A stretch of DNA of 49,876 bases from the NCBI GenBank assembly GCA_902793285.1, contig CADBCV010000024.1:1-49876 (forward strand), in the 5' to 3' direction. Under the pieces are notes generated by a model. That model ran no database searches. It was not told the origin of the DNA and saw nothing but the letters and a program-made list of their open reading frames with translations. Positions 24,259 through 32,451 of the stretch are shown here, piece after piece. This DNA is from Oscillospiraceae bacterium (lineage in GTDB: Bacteria; Bacillota; Clostridia; Oscillospirales; Oscillospiraceae). Every line of letters starts with the position of its first letter. Position 1 is the first letter of the stretch. The position numbers were made by a program, and so were the translations under genes.

Positions 24259-25971
24259 TCAATCGTCCTCGCTCACGACGCGCATCATCTCACTTGCGGT
24301 GGTGATGCCCTCGCGCACAAGGCGCATGGCGTTGTCGTGCAGGGAGACAAAGCCGTTCTCGGGCCGCTTGAGCTCCTGCTCGATCTCGCTGCGGCTGGCC
24401 CCGTCCGCGATCAGACGGCGCACGCGGGAGTTGATGACCAGCATCTCAAACACGGCGATACGCCCGCGATAGCCGGTGTCGAAGCAGCTCGGGCAGCCGG
24501 CGCCGCGGTAGAACTGCAGCCCCTCCTGCGGGGGCAGGCCGAGCTCGCTCAGCTCCTCGTCGTCGGGGGTATAGGCCGTGCGGCACTGGGGACAGATGCG
24601 GCGCACCAGGCGCTGGGAGATGACCCCGCGCAGGGCGCTCGCGACGAGATACGGCTCCACGCCGATATCCTCCAGACGCTCGATGGTGCCGACGGCGTCG
24701 TTCGTGTGGATGGTGGAGATGACGACGTGGCCCGTGATGGCCGAGCGCATGGCGATCTCCGCCGTCTCGCCGTCGCGGATCTCGCCCACGCCGATGATAT
24801 CCGGGTCCTGGCGCAGGATGGCGCGCAGGCCGTTTGCGAAGGTCATGCCGGTCTTCTCGTTGATGGGGACCTGGTTTACGCCGTCGATGTTGTATTCCAC
24901 GGGGTCCTCCAGCGTGACCATGTTGACCTCGGGCTTGTTGAGCTCGCCGATCATGGCGTACATGGTGGTGGACTTGCCGCTGCCGGTGGGGCCCACGATC
25001 AAAAGCACACCGCTGCGGCACTTGATCATCCTGTCAAAGGTCTCCATATCCTGCCCGCTCAGGCCGATGTTCTCTTTGTTGAGATTGCCGCCGGATTTAT
25101 CCAGCAGACGGGCCACGATCTTCTCGCCGTACACTGTCGGCAGCGTGGAGACACGCAGGTCGATGTCCTTTTCCTTCATGCGCACGTTGAAGCGGCCGTC
25201 CTGCGGGATGCGCCGCTCGGAGATATCGAGTCCGCTCATGATCTTGATACGGGAGATGACGGAGCTCTGCAGATCCTTCGGCACGTTGAGGATGGTGCGC
25301 ATCAGGCCGTCGATACGCATACGCACGACCATCTCGGTCTCGCGCGGCTCAAGGTGGATATCGCTCGCGCGTTCGGTGATGGCGCGCTCGATGATGGAGT
25401 TGACGAGGCGGATGGTGGGGGCGTTGTTGACCGTGTCGTCGATCTGGTTTGCGGCGAAGGAGAGGTCCTGCGCCTGCGCGTCATTGCCGCCCTGCCCGGC
25501 GGCCTCCCGCTTCATCTCCTCGATGGCGCGGGCCGCGCCCTCGTTCCCGTAGAGGACCTGGATCGCGCGCTCCACCATGGCGCTGTGGGACACCATGGGC
25601 ACCACCTTCTTGCGCACGGCCTTGCGCACCTCTTCGATCGCGTAGAAGTTGAGCGGGTCGCTCATGGCGAGGTAGAGCTCATCCTTCTTGATGCGCACCG
25701 GGACGACGGAGTACTGCTTGGCAATATTCTTCGGCACGACGGAGGCCAGCTCCGTCGGGATGTTGACCTTGCTGAGATCTATGTACTCAATGCCGAGCTG
25801 CATCTGCAGGGCCTCAATGAGCTGGTCTTCGGTAATGATGCCGTTTGCGATCAGCACCTCACCGAGACGGCCCTTCTGTGTTTTCTGCAGCTCAAGGCCG
25901 CGGTCGAGCTCCTCCTGGGTGATGGTCCCCGCGGCAAGCAGAAGTTCGCCAAGACGCCGATAAAAAGCCAT
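24259..25971 (-). CDS. pilB: Type IV pilus assembly ATPase
   Basis: A 570-residue PilB/GspE-type motor that drives pilus extension. N-terminal MshEN domain (residues ~1-150; RLGELLLAAGTITQEELDRG and RLGEVLIANGIITEDQLIEA), an N2 domain to ~310, then Walker A GPTGSGKSTT near 328, Asp box TLEDPVEYNI, Walker B DPDIIGVGEIRDGETAEIA, and His box HTNDAVGTIERL. The tetracysteine zinc site is present: CPQC near 465 and CPSC near 494. ATG follows AAAGGAGGAGTAGCC. First of the pil genes on this strand, with a consensus promoter at 26015-26043. No pilin, prepilin peptidase or PilMNO gene is in the window. Confidence 0.95.
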   Translation of the reverse strand: MAFYRRLGELLLAAGTITQEELDRGLELQKTQKGRLGEVLIANGIITEDQLIEALQMQLGIEYIDLSKVNIPTELASVVPKNIAKQYSVVPVRIKKDELYLAMSDPLNFYAIEEVRKAVRKKVVPMVSHSAMVERAIQVLYGNEGAARAIEEMKREAAGQGGNDAQAQDLSFAANQIDDTVNNAPTIRLVNSIIERAITERASDIHLEPRETEMVVRMRIDGLMRTILNVPKDLQSSVISRIKIMSGLDISERRIPQDGRFNVRMKEKDIDLRVSTLPTVYGEKIVARLLDKSGGNLNKENIGLSGQDMETFDRMIKCRSGVLLIVGPTGSGKSTTMYAMIGELNKPEVNMVTLEDPVEYNIDGVNQVPINEKTGMTFANGLRAILRQDPDIIGVGEIRDGETAEIAMRSAITGHVVISTIHTNDAVGTIERLEDIGVEPYLVASALRGVISQRLVRRICPQCRTAYTPDDEELSELGLPPQEGLQFYRGAGCPSCFDTGYRGRIAVFEMLVINSRVRRLIADGASRSEIEQELKRPENGFVSLHDNAMRLVREGITTASEMMRVVSEDD

Positions 25972-26014
25972 GGCTACTCCTCCTTTAAATCTTAGTCACT
26001 ATTTTGTAACCGCT

Positions 26015-26043
26015 ATTATACCATTTGTTCTTGCAAGATGCAA
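26015..26043 (-). promoter_or_regulatory. Promoter of pilB
   Basis: Minus strand: -35 TTGCAT (26038-26043), 17-base spacer, -10 TATAAT (26015-26020). Confidence 0.75.
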
Positions 26044-26083
26044 GAAGCACAGGCGTTTTTTCGTAAATTTTCATCCGCGCAGG

Positions 26084-26117
26084 AAAAAACGCCCCTGCTT
26101 TTCCGAAAAGCAGGGGC
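26084..26117 (-). terminator. Terminator of the bactofilin-like gene
   Basis: 12-bp stem (GCCCCTGCTTTT and complement) with a 3-base loop and a six-T tract on the minus strand. Confidence 0.92.
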
Positions 26118-26130
26118 GGGAAGGGAGAGC

Positions 26131-27252
26131 TCACGTGTTCGCCGCCGTCTCGGGGAGAGCGGGCGCTGCGCTGCGCTTTTTGCCGAAGAGGCGGGCGCAC
26201 ACACCCAGACCCAGCGGCGCGGAGACCAGTCTTGTCACCCCGGCCACATAGGGCAGCGCGGTCAGAATGCACCACAGCGCAAGGCCGATGGCAAGCTCCG
26301 CCCAGAAGTTGGCCTGCTTCTTCAAGGCCCTGCGCCAGAGCAGCGAGCCGAGGAAGAAGCCCAAAAACACCGGGGAAACCAGCAGCGCCGCGATGTAAAC
26401 CAGCAGCAGCACAAAGGCCGGGCGCAGGCCGAAGCCCGTGATCATCAGAATGATGGACGCCAGCGGCGCCGCGGCCAGGACCGCAAAGCCGATGCCGAAG
26501 GCGGCGGCATAGCTGCCGAAGCTCTTGCCGGCATACCGCGCGTCGATCCTCTCCCACAGCGGCGTGAGCCAGAGCAGGAAGTAGGCGATCAGCAGCAGGC
26601 CCACAAAGCCGAAGACCTTGCTTTTGAGCTTGGAGAGGGGCGACGGGGCGCTTTCCTGCGCCGCACTCTCACCGCTGTCCGCGCTCTTGTCCTCATAGGT
26701 CGCGGCGCTCTTGAGGAGCTCGGCAGGCGCGGTGATTTTGGCGCTGCTGTTGTAGCGCAGAGAGCCGCCGATTTTTGCCGTATCGGTGATCACGATCTCC
26801 TCCGCCGTGAGCAGGACGTTGCCGCCCACCTCGCCGTCGATGACGACGCTGCTGCCGCCGGCCGCCACGTCGCGGCCGACCGTCCCGCGGATCTCCACCG
26901 CGTTGCCCACGATGCAGAGGTCACGCGCGCAGCTTCCCAGGAAGCTGACGCTGTTGCCCGCCACGAAGGCGTCCGCGCTGTTCGCGCCGGAGTAGGTCAC
27001 CATATTGCCCGCCACGAAGGCGTACTCGCTGGAGCCGCCGGCGCTCACGGTGTTGCCGGCCTCAAAGAGGATGCCCTTGACGTTTGCGGTGCTGGTGGGG
27101 TTGGAGCCCGCGAGCAGGACTGTGGAGTCGTACTCGCCCGTCAGGGTCTCATCCTCGCCTGCGAAGACCACATCGGCGAAGGCCGCCGGCGCAAGCGAGA
27201 GACTCAGAATCAGAACAAGGAGAAGGCACGCCAGAACTTTTCGTGTATGCAT
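26131..27252 (-). CDS. Bactofilin-like exported protein with C-terminal membrane domain
   Basis: A 373-residue protein. Signal peptide MHTRKVLACLLLVLILSLSL ending AFADVV. Residues ~30-175 form a repetitive beta-helix-like stretch with regularly spaced phrases (AGNTVSAGGSS, AGNMVTYSGANS, AGNSVSFLGSC, VGNAVEIRGTVGRDVAAGG, IDGEVGGNVLL), resembling polymer-forming bactofilins but placed outside the cell. An acidic linker (~185-205) leads to a C-terminal domain with 4-5 membrane segments from ~212. This layout is known in uncharacterised 'polymer-forming cytoskeletal' proteins. GGGAGGTCGTGTT precedes the ATG. A consensus promoter lies 170 bases upstream. Function unknown; envelope location inferred. 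Confidence 0.75.
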   Translation of the reverse strand: MHTRKVLACLLLVLILSLSLAPAAFADVVFAGEDETLTGEYDSTVLLAGSNPTSTANVKGILFEAGNTVSAGGSSEYAFVAGNMVTYSGANSADAFVAGNSVSFLGSCARDLCIVGNAVEIRGTVGRDVAAGGSSVVIDGEVGGNVLLTAEEIVITDTAKIGGSLRYNSSAKITAPAELLKSAATYEDKSADSGESAAQESAPSPLSKLKSKVFGFVGLLLIAYFLLWLTPLWERIDARYAGKSFGSYAAAFGIGFAVLAAAPLASIILMITGFGLRPAFVLLLVYIAALLVSPVFLGFFLGSLLWRRALKKQANFWAELAIGLALWCILTALPYVAGVTRLVSAPLGLGVCARLFGKKRSAAPALPETAANT

Positions 27253-27424
27253 AACACGACCTCCCGGTTATTGTAAATTTGGCAAAAACAGTATAATACT
27301 ATTCCTTGATAAGAAGCTTTATTGGATTCCCGAGGAAAATTTGTGCCAGACAAGGCGAAGCCCGCAGAGCATAATGGAGATATATGGTCAAGCCGGGAAG
27401 ACTTAAAGATTTCTATCAAGGGAT

Positions 27425-27453
27425 AGTATAATACCGCTCCCCATAGCTGTCAA
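27425..27453 (-). promoter_or_regulatory. Promoter of the bactofilin-like gene
   Basis: Minus strand: consensus -35 TTGACA (27448-27453), 17-base spacer, -10 TATACT (27425-27430). It leaves an unusually long leader of about 166 bases (27253-27418) with short inverted segments (CTTGATAG/CTTATCAAG) but no riboswitch that I recognise. Confidence 0.82.
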
Positions 27454-27486
27454 GTGAGACGCCGCGACAAACCACGGCGACAAACA

Positions 27487-27514
27487 GGGGGGAATGCCGG
27501 CCGGCATTCCCCCC
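27487..27514 (-). terminator. Terminator hairpin after the HD-GYP gene
   Basis: A perfect 28-base palindrome (GGGGGGAATGCCGG and its complement) 10 bases past the stop; only a weak T-rich tail (TGTTTGT) on the minus strand. Confidence 0.65.
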
Positions 27515-27523
27515 TGCGCAGCT

Positions 27524-29638
27524 TCAGTATTCCGCATTGTTTTTGATCGTGGCCGCCTCCGCGATAGCGCGGGCGTCGTCCTCGCACGCAAAAAACATCT
27601 GCACGACCATCGGGTCAAAGTGGGTGCCGGACTCCTCGCGGATGATGTCAAGCGCCTTATCCACCGGGAAGCTGTCCTTGTAGCTGCGGCGGGAGACCAG
27701 GGCGTCGAACACGTCGGCCACCGCCATCACGCGGGCGGAGAGCGGGATATCCTCGCCCCGCAGCCCGTAGGGATAGCCCTTGCCGTCCCAGCGCTCGTGG
27801 TGGTAGACGGTGAGCTTTCTCGCCTCGTTGAGATAGAGGGAGGAGTCGTCCGCCACCTGCTCGATGGCGCTGTCGATGATCTCACCCCCGGCGATCGTGT
27901 GCTTTTTCATGATCTCAAACTCCTCCGGGGTGAGCTTGCCGGGCTTATTCAGCAGCGCGTCCGGCACCTGGATCTTGCCCACGTCATGCAGCGGGGCGCT
28001 GCTCACCACATCCCGGATGTAATCATCGTTGACGAGATCGGGGTACAGGCCCTGCTCCTGCATCTTCTTCAGGATAAGCTCCACATAGCTTGCGGTATTG
28101 CGCACATGGTTTCCGGTACACTTGTCGCGGCTCTCCACCATATCGGCCAAGACCATAATAAGCCCTCCCTGCAGACGGGTGATCTGCTCGTTCTTGCGCT
28201 GGATGCTGAGAATGCTGTCCACGACCTCCTTCGTGGTGGAGGAGATCGCCTGATACAGGTTTTCGATCTCGTCGCCCGTGCGGATATCCAGGGCCTCCAC
28301 CTGGGCAAGCCCCTCGCCGGTCAAGCTGTCCTTGCGCTTGGCAAAGGCCGTGGTCGCGGCGGCCATGGAGTTGATGGGGCGGATCAGGCTGTCCTCCGCG
28401 AGCTGGATGCCCAAAACCGTGACCAGCATCGAGAAGCCGAGGAAGAGGGAGATGATCTCCGCGAGGAACACAGTCGCCGTGGAGCGGATCTTCGGCATGG
28501 AGACATCGACGCCCACATAGCACTGGCACGTGTTTTCGGAATCGTATACCGGCAGGTACACGGTCAAAAGCCAGCCGTAGGTCTCGTTGGAGATGATGGG
28601 GTCGATCACCCCGCCCTCCAGCAGCACGGGCAGCACCTCCATGAACGCGTCGTCAAAGCCGATGATCTCGCCGGGATCGCTGCCGGGGCCGGCGGCGGTG
28701 TCGGGGTCGAACACCACATGGCACCCGTCCTCCCGGATCTGGTAGACATAGACGTAGTCGATGTTCTCCGCGCTCTCCACAATGCGGGCGAGGGCGGCCT
28801 CACTCTCGGCGTAGCCCGCGGCCGCGTCGCCCCGCTCGATAAACTCCGGCACGCGGTCGGCGTCAAAGGCCCCGGCCGCGATACGCGCCGCGCCATAGGC
28901 CATCTTCACGTTCTCCTCAATGATGGAATCGTTGAAAAGCGAGATCGTGATGCCCGTCACGGCGATCGCGACGACCAGCATGAGCCCCGTGACGAGCAGC
29001 ATCACCTTCGTGCGCAGCGACATCTGCCGCACCATGTCCTTGTCCGTGATGAGCGAGACGCGCTCCTTGTCGAAAAGCTCAAGCATGGGCTGCGGGATGA
29101 AGCGCAGGATGAGCAGCACCACGGCGAGCGAGATCCCCTTGTCCGCGAGATCCAGTATGAAATCGCCGAGGATTTGAGAAGTCAGAAGAGAAAAGCCGGC
29201 GTTCACAAAGCGCGCCGAGAGAGCACTGCCGGTATAAACAGAGCCGTTGAGAAACCAGGTCAGCAGCGAGCCGATCACGCCGCCGACAAAGGCGAGCGAG
29301 AAGAAGGGGAGCAGCACTTTGGGAAAGCGCATCAGATCGTGCCGCTGGGCGAAAAAGGTCGTCACCATGGCGAGCATGATGTTGATGGGGATGTAGTAGA
29401 TCGAGCTCAGATTCCAGAAACCCTTCAAAAGGTTCGTGGCAAAGCCGGTGATAACGCCCGGCAAGAATCCGCCCACCGCCGACGTCAGGATCGTGCCGAT
29501 GCTGTCCAGATACAGACTGAGCCCGGCCTTTGCGCTGAGATAGGAGACGACGATATTGACGCAGATCCCGACCGCGCAGAGCAGCGTGTGGTCCAGTACG
29601 CGCCTGTTTTTCCGGCTCAAAACGGCAGAAGAGTGCAT
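27524..29638 (-). CDS. Membrane HD-GYP phosphodiesterase sensor
   Basis: A 704-residue signalling protein. Residues ~10-185 hold 5-6 membrane segments that resemble an ECF-transporter S-component fold (LDSIGTILTSAVGGFLPGVI). A further membrane segment near 213-237 leads to an extracellular sensor domain (~240-395), a membrane segment and a HAMP-like linker (~400-490). The C-terminal HD-GYP domain has LHDVGKIQVPD near 555, HHERWDGKGYPYGL near 618 and the downstream SARVMAVADVFDAL. HD-GYP enzymes hydrolyse cyclic di-GMP. ATG 29638 was chosen because AAGGGG lies 9 bases before it; the frame extends to a TTG at 29671 without a ribosome binding site. A consensus-type promoter precedes it. The nearby pil genes are a plausible c-di-GMP target. 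Confidence 0.88.
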   Translation of the reverse strand: MHSSAVLSRKNRRVLDHTLLCAVGICVNIVVSYLSAKAGLSLYLDSIGTILTSAVGGFLPGVITGFATNLLKGFWNLSSIYYIPINIMLAMVTTFFAQRHDLMRFPKVLLPFFSLAFVGGVIGSLLTWFLNGSVYTGSALSARFVNAGFSLLTSQILGDFILDLADKGISLAVVLLILRFIPQPMLELFDKERVSLITDKDMVRQMSLRTKVMLLVTGLMLVVAIAVTGITISLFNDSIIEENVKMAYGAARIAAGAFDADRVPEFIERGDAAAGYAESEAALARIVESAENIDYVYVYQIREDGCHVVFDPDTAAGPGSDPGEIIGFDDAFMEVLPVLLEGGVIDPIISNETYGWLLTVYLPVYDSENTCQCYVGVDVSMPKIRSTATVFLAEIISLFLGFSMLVTVLGIQLAEDSLIRPINSMAAATTAFAKRKDSLTGEGLAQVEALDIRTGDEIENLYQAISSTTKEVVDSILSIQRKNEQITRLQGGLIMVLADMVESRDKCTGNHVRNTASYVELILKKMQEQGLYPDLVNDDYIRDVVSSAPLHDVGKIQVPDALLNKPGKLTPEEFEIMKKHTIAGGEIIDSAIEQVADDSSLYLNEARKLTVYHHERWDGKGYPYGLRGEDIPLSARVMAVADVFDALVSRRSYKDSFPVDKALDIIREESGTHFDPMVVQMFFACEDDARAIAEAATIKNNAEY

Positions 29639-29682
29639 GGTCATGTTCCCCTTATATAAGAAAATCCCCAAAAAGATAACTT

Positions 29683-29711
29683 AATGTACCATATACAGAA
29701 GATTATGTCAA
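29683..29711 (-). promoter_or_regulatory. Promoter of the HD-GYP gene
   Basis: Minus strand: -35 TTGACA (29706-29711), 17-base spacer, -10 TACATT (29683-29688). Confidence 0.65.
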
Positions 29712-29815
29712 TCAATCTTACGTCTTTTCTGACCTGGACGGAGAATTTTAAAAAAGGCTGTTTGTGAAGAATTCTTAAATATGGCTCCGTGTTCACAGAA
29801 ATGACACAAGCCCTG

Positions 29816-29824
29816 TGCTATGAT
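29816..29824 (+). promoter_or_regulatory. Possible extended -10 of the secreted repeat protein
   Basis: TGC followed by TATGAT (29819-29824); no acceptable -35. It lies 66 bases before the start codon. Confidence 0.35.
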
Positions 29825-29889
29825 ACGCGTGAAAGCGGAAGAACCCAACCCAAATATTAGGCGATCATATAGAAAAGGAGTTGTTTTTC

Positions 29890-31413
29890 ATGAAGTCAAA
29901 AAGCCTTGCCCATGTTCTGAGCATCCTGCTGGTCGCGGCGCTGCTGTGCGGGCTGTTCCCCGCGGCCTATGCCGAGGAGACCCGGGAGGACCCCGCCGCC
30001 GGCAGGACGGAGGCCGCGGCAGAGACGCCGGACCTCAGCCGGGAGGACACCATCCTTGCGTTCCTCAAGCTCGTCATGCGGGCCGAGACGGAGTCTGATC
30101 CCGTGGCTCGCGCGGCGCTCTGCAGGGAGGCCAAGGAGCTCTGGAACAGCTATCTGGAGACAGCGCCCGCCGGCAGCACCCAGTATGCCGACGAGCTGGA
30201 GCGCGACGCCCGCAAGCCGGAGCGTCAGGATCTGCTCTTTGACCTGATGCAGTACATCATGGCCGCGGAGACCGAGAACGACCCCGCCGCCCGCGCGAGC
30301 CTCTACCTGCAGGCGGACGCGATCTGGTATTCCTATCTTGACTTGGTGAACAGCGCGGCGGCCGAAGCCGAGAACAAACTGGACCCCGCGCAGGAGAAGG
30401 CCCTGCAGGATCTCCTGCTCGGCATGGCGGACCCCGACATGTCGCCCGAGGAGCAGGCGCGCTTCCTGGAGGAGGCCGGCAAGCTCTGGGATACCTACTA
30501 CGGCATGGTGATCGACGCCATGGAGGAAAACAAGCCCGCCCCCGCGGAGGCAGCGGAGCCCGAAACCCCGGCGGAGCCCGAGAAGCCTGAGACGCCCGAG
30601 ACGCCTGAGACGCCCGAGAAGCCTGAGACGCCCGAGACGCCTGAGACGCCCGAGACGCCTGCGGAGAGCGAGGAGCCTGACAGCGACAGCTTCTATGCCG
30701 ATAGCTGGAAGGAGCTGGAAGACATGCTCCACGGCATGATGGGCAGCTTCTCTCCCTTTTCCGAGGACATGGCGCCCTTCGGCTTCCCGAATCCCTGGAT
30801 CGACACCGACTGGCTGGAGCAGGCCATCCTCATCTCCGGCATCAAGCTCACGCCCCCCGAAAAGCAGGCCCTGCCCGAGGGCATGAAGCTCTTCGGCTAC
30901 TGCGCGATGAACGGCACCATTGAGGCCGACTACTCCGACGGGGACAATGAGCTCATGCTCCGCGCCTCCCTCATCGACGAGGGCTACACCCTCTCCGGCG
31001 ACTACAATGACTACTCCAAGGAGTGGACGGAGAAGTTCGGCGATGTGGAGGTGAGCTGCCTCGGCGACGGGAAGACCGTCAATGTGGCGAGCTGGCAGAG
31101 CGGCGATGTGGCCTTTGCCGTGACCATGGCCTGCGGGCTTGAGGGGCAGGGGCTCACGCTCGCGGAGCTGGAAGCCCTCGTGAAGGGGACCGCGGCCGAG
31201 CCCGTGCGGGACGGAAACCCCGGCGATATATACGCCGACAGGCGCGACGCCTTCGCAGACCCCTTCCGCCCCAATACGGAGAAGGAGGACGCGGCGACTG
31301 AGCCCGACACCCGGGACGCCGGACCCTCCCACGACACCGGCTCTGACAGAAAGCCCTCCTCCTTCGGCAGACGCCGCGCCTCCCAGTTCGATTTCGACAC
31401 GGCTATGAACTGA
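29890..31413 (+). CDS. Secreted protein with triple helical repeat and PETPE linker
   Basis: A 507-residue exported protein. Signal peptide residues 1-28 (ending PAAYAEE). Three homologous helical units follow: ~53-92 (FLKLVMRAETESDPVARAAL), ~113-155 (LMQYIMAAETENDPAARASL), and ~170-212 (LLGMADPDMSPEEQARFLEE), each ending in a W-x-x-Y phrase (LWNSYLE, IWYSYLD, LWDTYYG). Residues ~217-260 are a Pro/Glu/Thr linker of repeated PETPE and PEKPE units. The globular C-terminus (~300-430; MKLFGYCAMNGTIEADYSD) recalls DUF4367-like domains but I am not sure. A low-complexity polar tail ends the protein. AAAAGGAG lies 10 bases before ATG 29890. Function unknown; a surface or wall-spanning role is likely. 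Confidence 0.7.
   Translation: MKSKSLAHVLSILLVAALLCGLFPAAYAEETREDPAAGRTEAAAETPDLSREDTILAFLKLVMRAETESDPVARAALCREAKELWNSYLETAPAGSTQYADELERDARKPERQDLLFDLMQYIMAAETENDPAARASLYLQADAIWYSYLDLVNSAAAEAENKLDPAQEKALQDLLLGMADPDMSPEEQARFLEEAGKLWDTYYGMVIDAMEENKPAPAEAAEPETPAEPEKPETPETPETPEKPETPETPETPETPAESEEPDSDSFYADSWKELEDMLHGMMGSFSPFSEDMAPFGFPNPWIDTDWLEQAILISGIKLTPPEKQALPEGMKLFGYCAMNGTIEADYSDGDNELMLRASLIDEGYTLSGDYNDYSKEWTEKFGDVEVSCLGDGKTVNVASWQSGDVAFAVTMACGLEGQGLTLAELEALVKGTAAEPVRDGNPGDIYADRRDAFADPFRPNTEKEDAATEPDTRDAGPSHDTGSDRKPSSFGRRRASQFDFDTAMN
30571..30665 (+). repeat. In-frame 18-bp repeats coding PETPE/PEKPE
   Basis: About five copies of an 18-base unit built on GAGACGCCCGAGACGCCT, alternating ACG and AAG codons, inside the linker of the secreted repeat protein. 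Prone to copy-number change by slippage. Confidence 0.85.
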
Positions 31414-31428
31414 TACATTTTTCCATAA

Positions 31429-31480
31429 AAAAGCCTTGGGTGAAAACGTACACGCTGCGGATTTGCCCAAGGCTTTTCCT
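31429..31480 (+). terminator. Terminator of the secreted repeat protein gene
   Basis: AAAAGCCTTGGG and its complement around a 25-base loop, ending in TTTTCCT. Confidence 0.8.
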
Positions 31481-31499
31481 ATTTTCACATTTTCTCCGC

Positions 31500-31674
31500 C
31501 GGGCTGCCGAGGGCGTCAGCCCCTACGGCTTCTAAGCTCCCTTTCGAAAAGGGAGCTGTCAGCGAAGCTGACTGAGGGATCGATCCCTCCACCGCCTTCG
31601 GCGGTCCCCCTCCCTTTTTCCAAAGGGGGCTTAGAGGAACTCCGTAGGGGCGGGGCTTGCCCCGCCCGGCGGCA
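31500..31674. repeat. Cluster of three palindromic repeats
   Basis: A CCGAGGGCGTCAGCCCCTACGG copy near 31508-31530 (given in two parts: CCGAGGGCGTC and AGCCCCTACGG), a CTCCCTTTCGAAAAGGGAG element at about 31538-31635 that includes CCGCCTTCGGCGG, and a GTAGGGG palindrome at 31643-31674 (GTAGGGGCGGGGC, then GCCCCGCCC). No gene is present between 31414 and 31785. Confidence 0.75.
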
Positions 31675-31693
31675 TAGGGAGATCATTTAAAAT

Positions 31694-31740
31694 AATGTAC
31701 GGCGAAATCGTAGAATGATACGAAATCGCCGTACATTTTT
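31694..31740. terminator. Bidirectional terminator after the DUF4867 gene
   Basis: AATGTACGGCGA and its complement around a 20-base loop, followed by T-runs on both strands (TTTTT plus; TTATTTT minus). It is a second copy of the hairpin at 45794-45842, so the two ends of the sulfoquinovose region carry the same terminator element. Confidence 0.85.
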
Positions 31741-31785
31741 CCTGCCGCGGGGCTGGGAAAAACGTTTTTCGCAGCGTCTTTACAA

Positions 31786-32451
31786 TCAGATCTTCAGACT
31801 GAGATTCTCGCCGCTGATGCCGACGTAGGCGCCGTTTTCCGCCTGGGGGGAGTCGGGGTGGCAGAGCATCCACTTCCCGCGCATCCAGAGGAGCTTCTCT
31901 TCCCCGGGGGCGGCGGTGTTCACCTGCGGCAGGGCCTCGTTCACGCCCTTCTCGAGGACCACGAGGCAGTTGAAGCCCGCCTCCTGAATGCGGCAGGGCG
32001 CAAAGTGGAGCACGCCCGGGAAGACCTCCACCAGCGTCTCCGGCGGCAGATAGAAGCCCACGACCGAGGCGGCGTCCAGATGTCCGTCCCTGAGATCGCC
32101 CTGCAGCGCGAGCAGCAGCACCGCGCCCGTGGTGGAGTAGTTGACCTCGCTGCACTTGTGATACTCCATGGCGTTCATGGTATAGCCGCGCCCGTTGCAG
32201 AAGCCGGACTGGGTGGGCATCTCCCCGAAGGCGACGCGCCGGATATCCGCCATGCAGGGCACAGCCTCCAGCGCCTCCGCAGAGGCATAGTACACGTTCC
32301 CCTCGGCGGGGATGCCGGTGGTGTCCAGGGCCCTGGAGAGGGCCTCGTCCCGCCCGCCGAGCACGCGGCCGTAGGGGGCAAATTCCGGGTCCGTCACCGC
32401 GCAGAGCGGCAGACCGGGGTTCTTTTCACGAAGCATCTGTAAAAGATTCAC
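31786..32451 (-). CDS. DUF4867 family protein, sulfoquinovose cluster
   Basis: A 221-residue cytosolic protein, probably a cupin-like fold (MEYHKCSEVNYSTTGAVLLL, then GFYLPPETLVEVFPGVLHFA). I recognise it as the DUF4867 type, which occurs in Clostridia and Bacilli beside sugar-isomerase and sulfoquinovose genes; to my recollection it accompanies sulfoglycolytic clusters, where its role is unsettled (sugar isomerase or accessory). The start is GTG 32451, with GGAGGTATTCAAGC before it, overlapping the ROK gene stop as GTGA. An upstream extension of the frame exists but runs into the ROK gene. It is the last gene of the leftward operon. It could be a second candidate for the sulfoquinovose-sulfofructose isomerase. 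Confidence 0.7.
   Translation of the reverse strand: MNLLQMLREKNPGLPLCAVTDPEFAPYGRVLGGRDEALSRALDTTGIPAEGNVYYASAEALEAVPCMADIRRVAFGEMPTQSGFCNGRGYTMNAMEYHKCSEVNYSTTGAVLLLALQGDLRDGHLDAASVVGFYLPPETLVEVFPGVLHFAPCRIQEAGFNCLVVLEKGVNEALPQVNTAAPGEEKLLWMRGKWMLCHPDSPQAENGAYVGISGENLSLKI

Noticed and set aside
27253-27418. Possible cyclic di-GMP or other riboswitch in the bactofilin-like gene leader
   Set aside because: The conserved c-di-GMP aptamer signatures are not there; only short inverted segments are visible.
27494-29659. 721-codon open frame opposite the HD-GYP gene
   Set aside because: Same shadow effect; Arg/His/Asp-rich and without domain motifs, while the minus strand has intact HD-GYP signatures.
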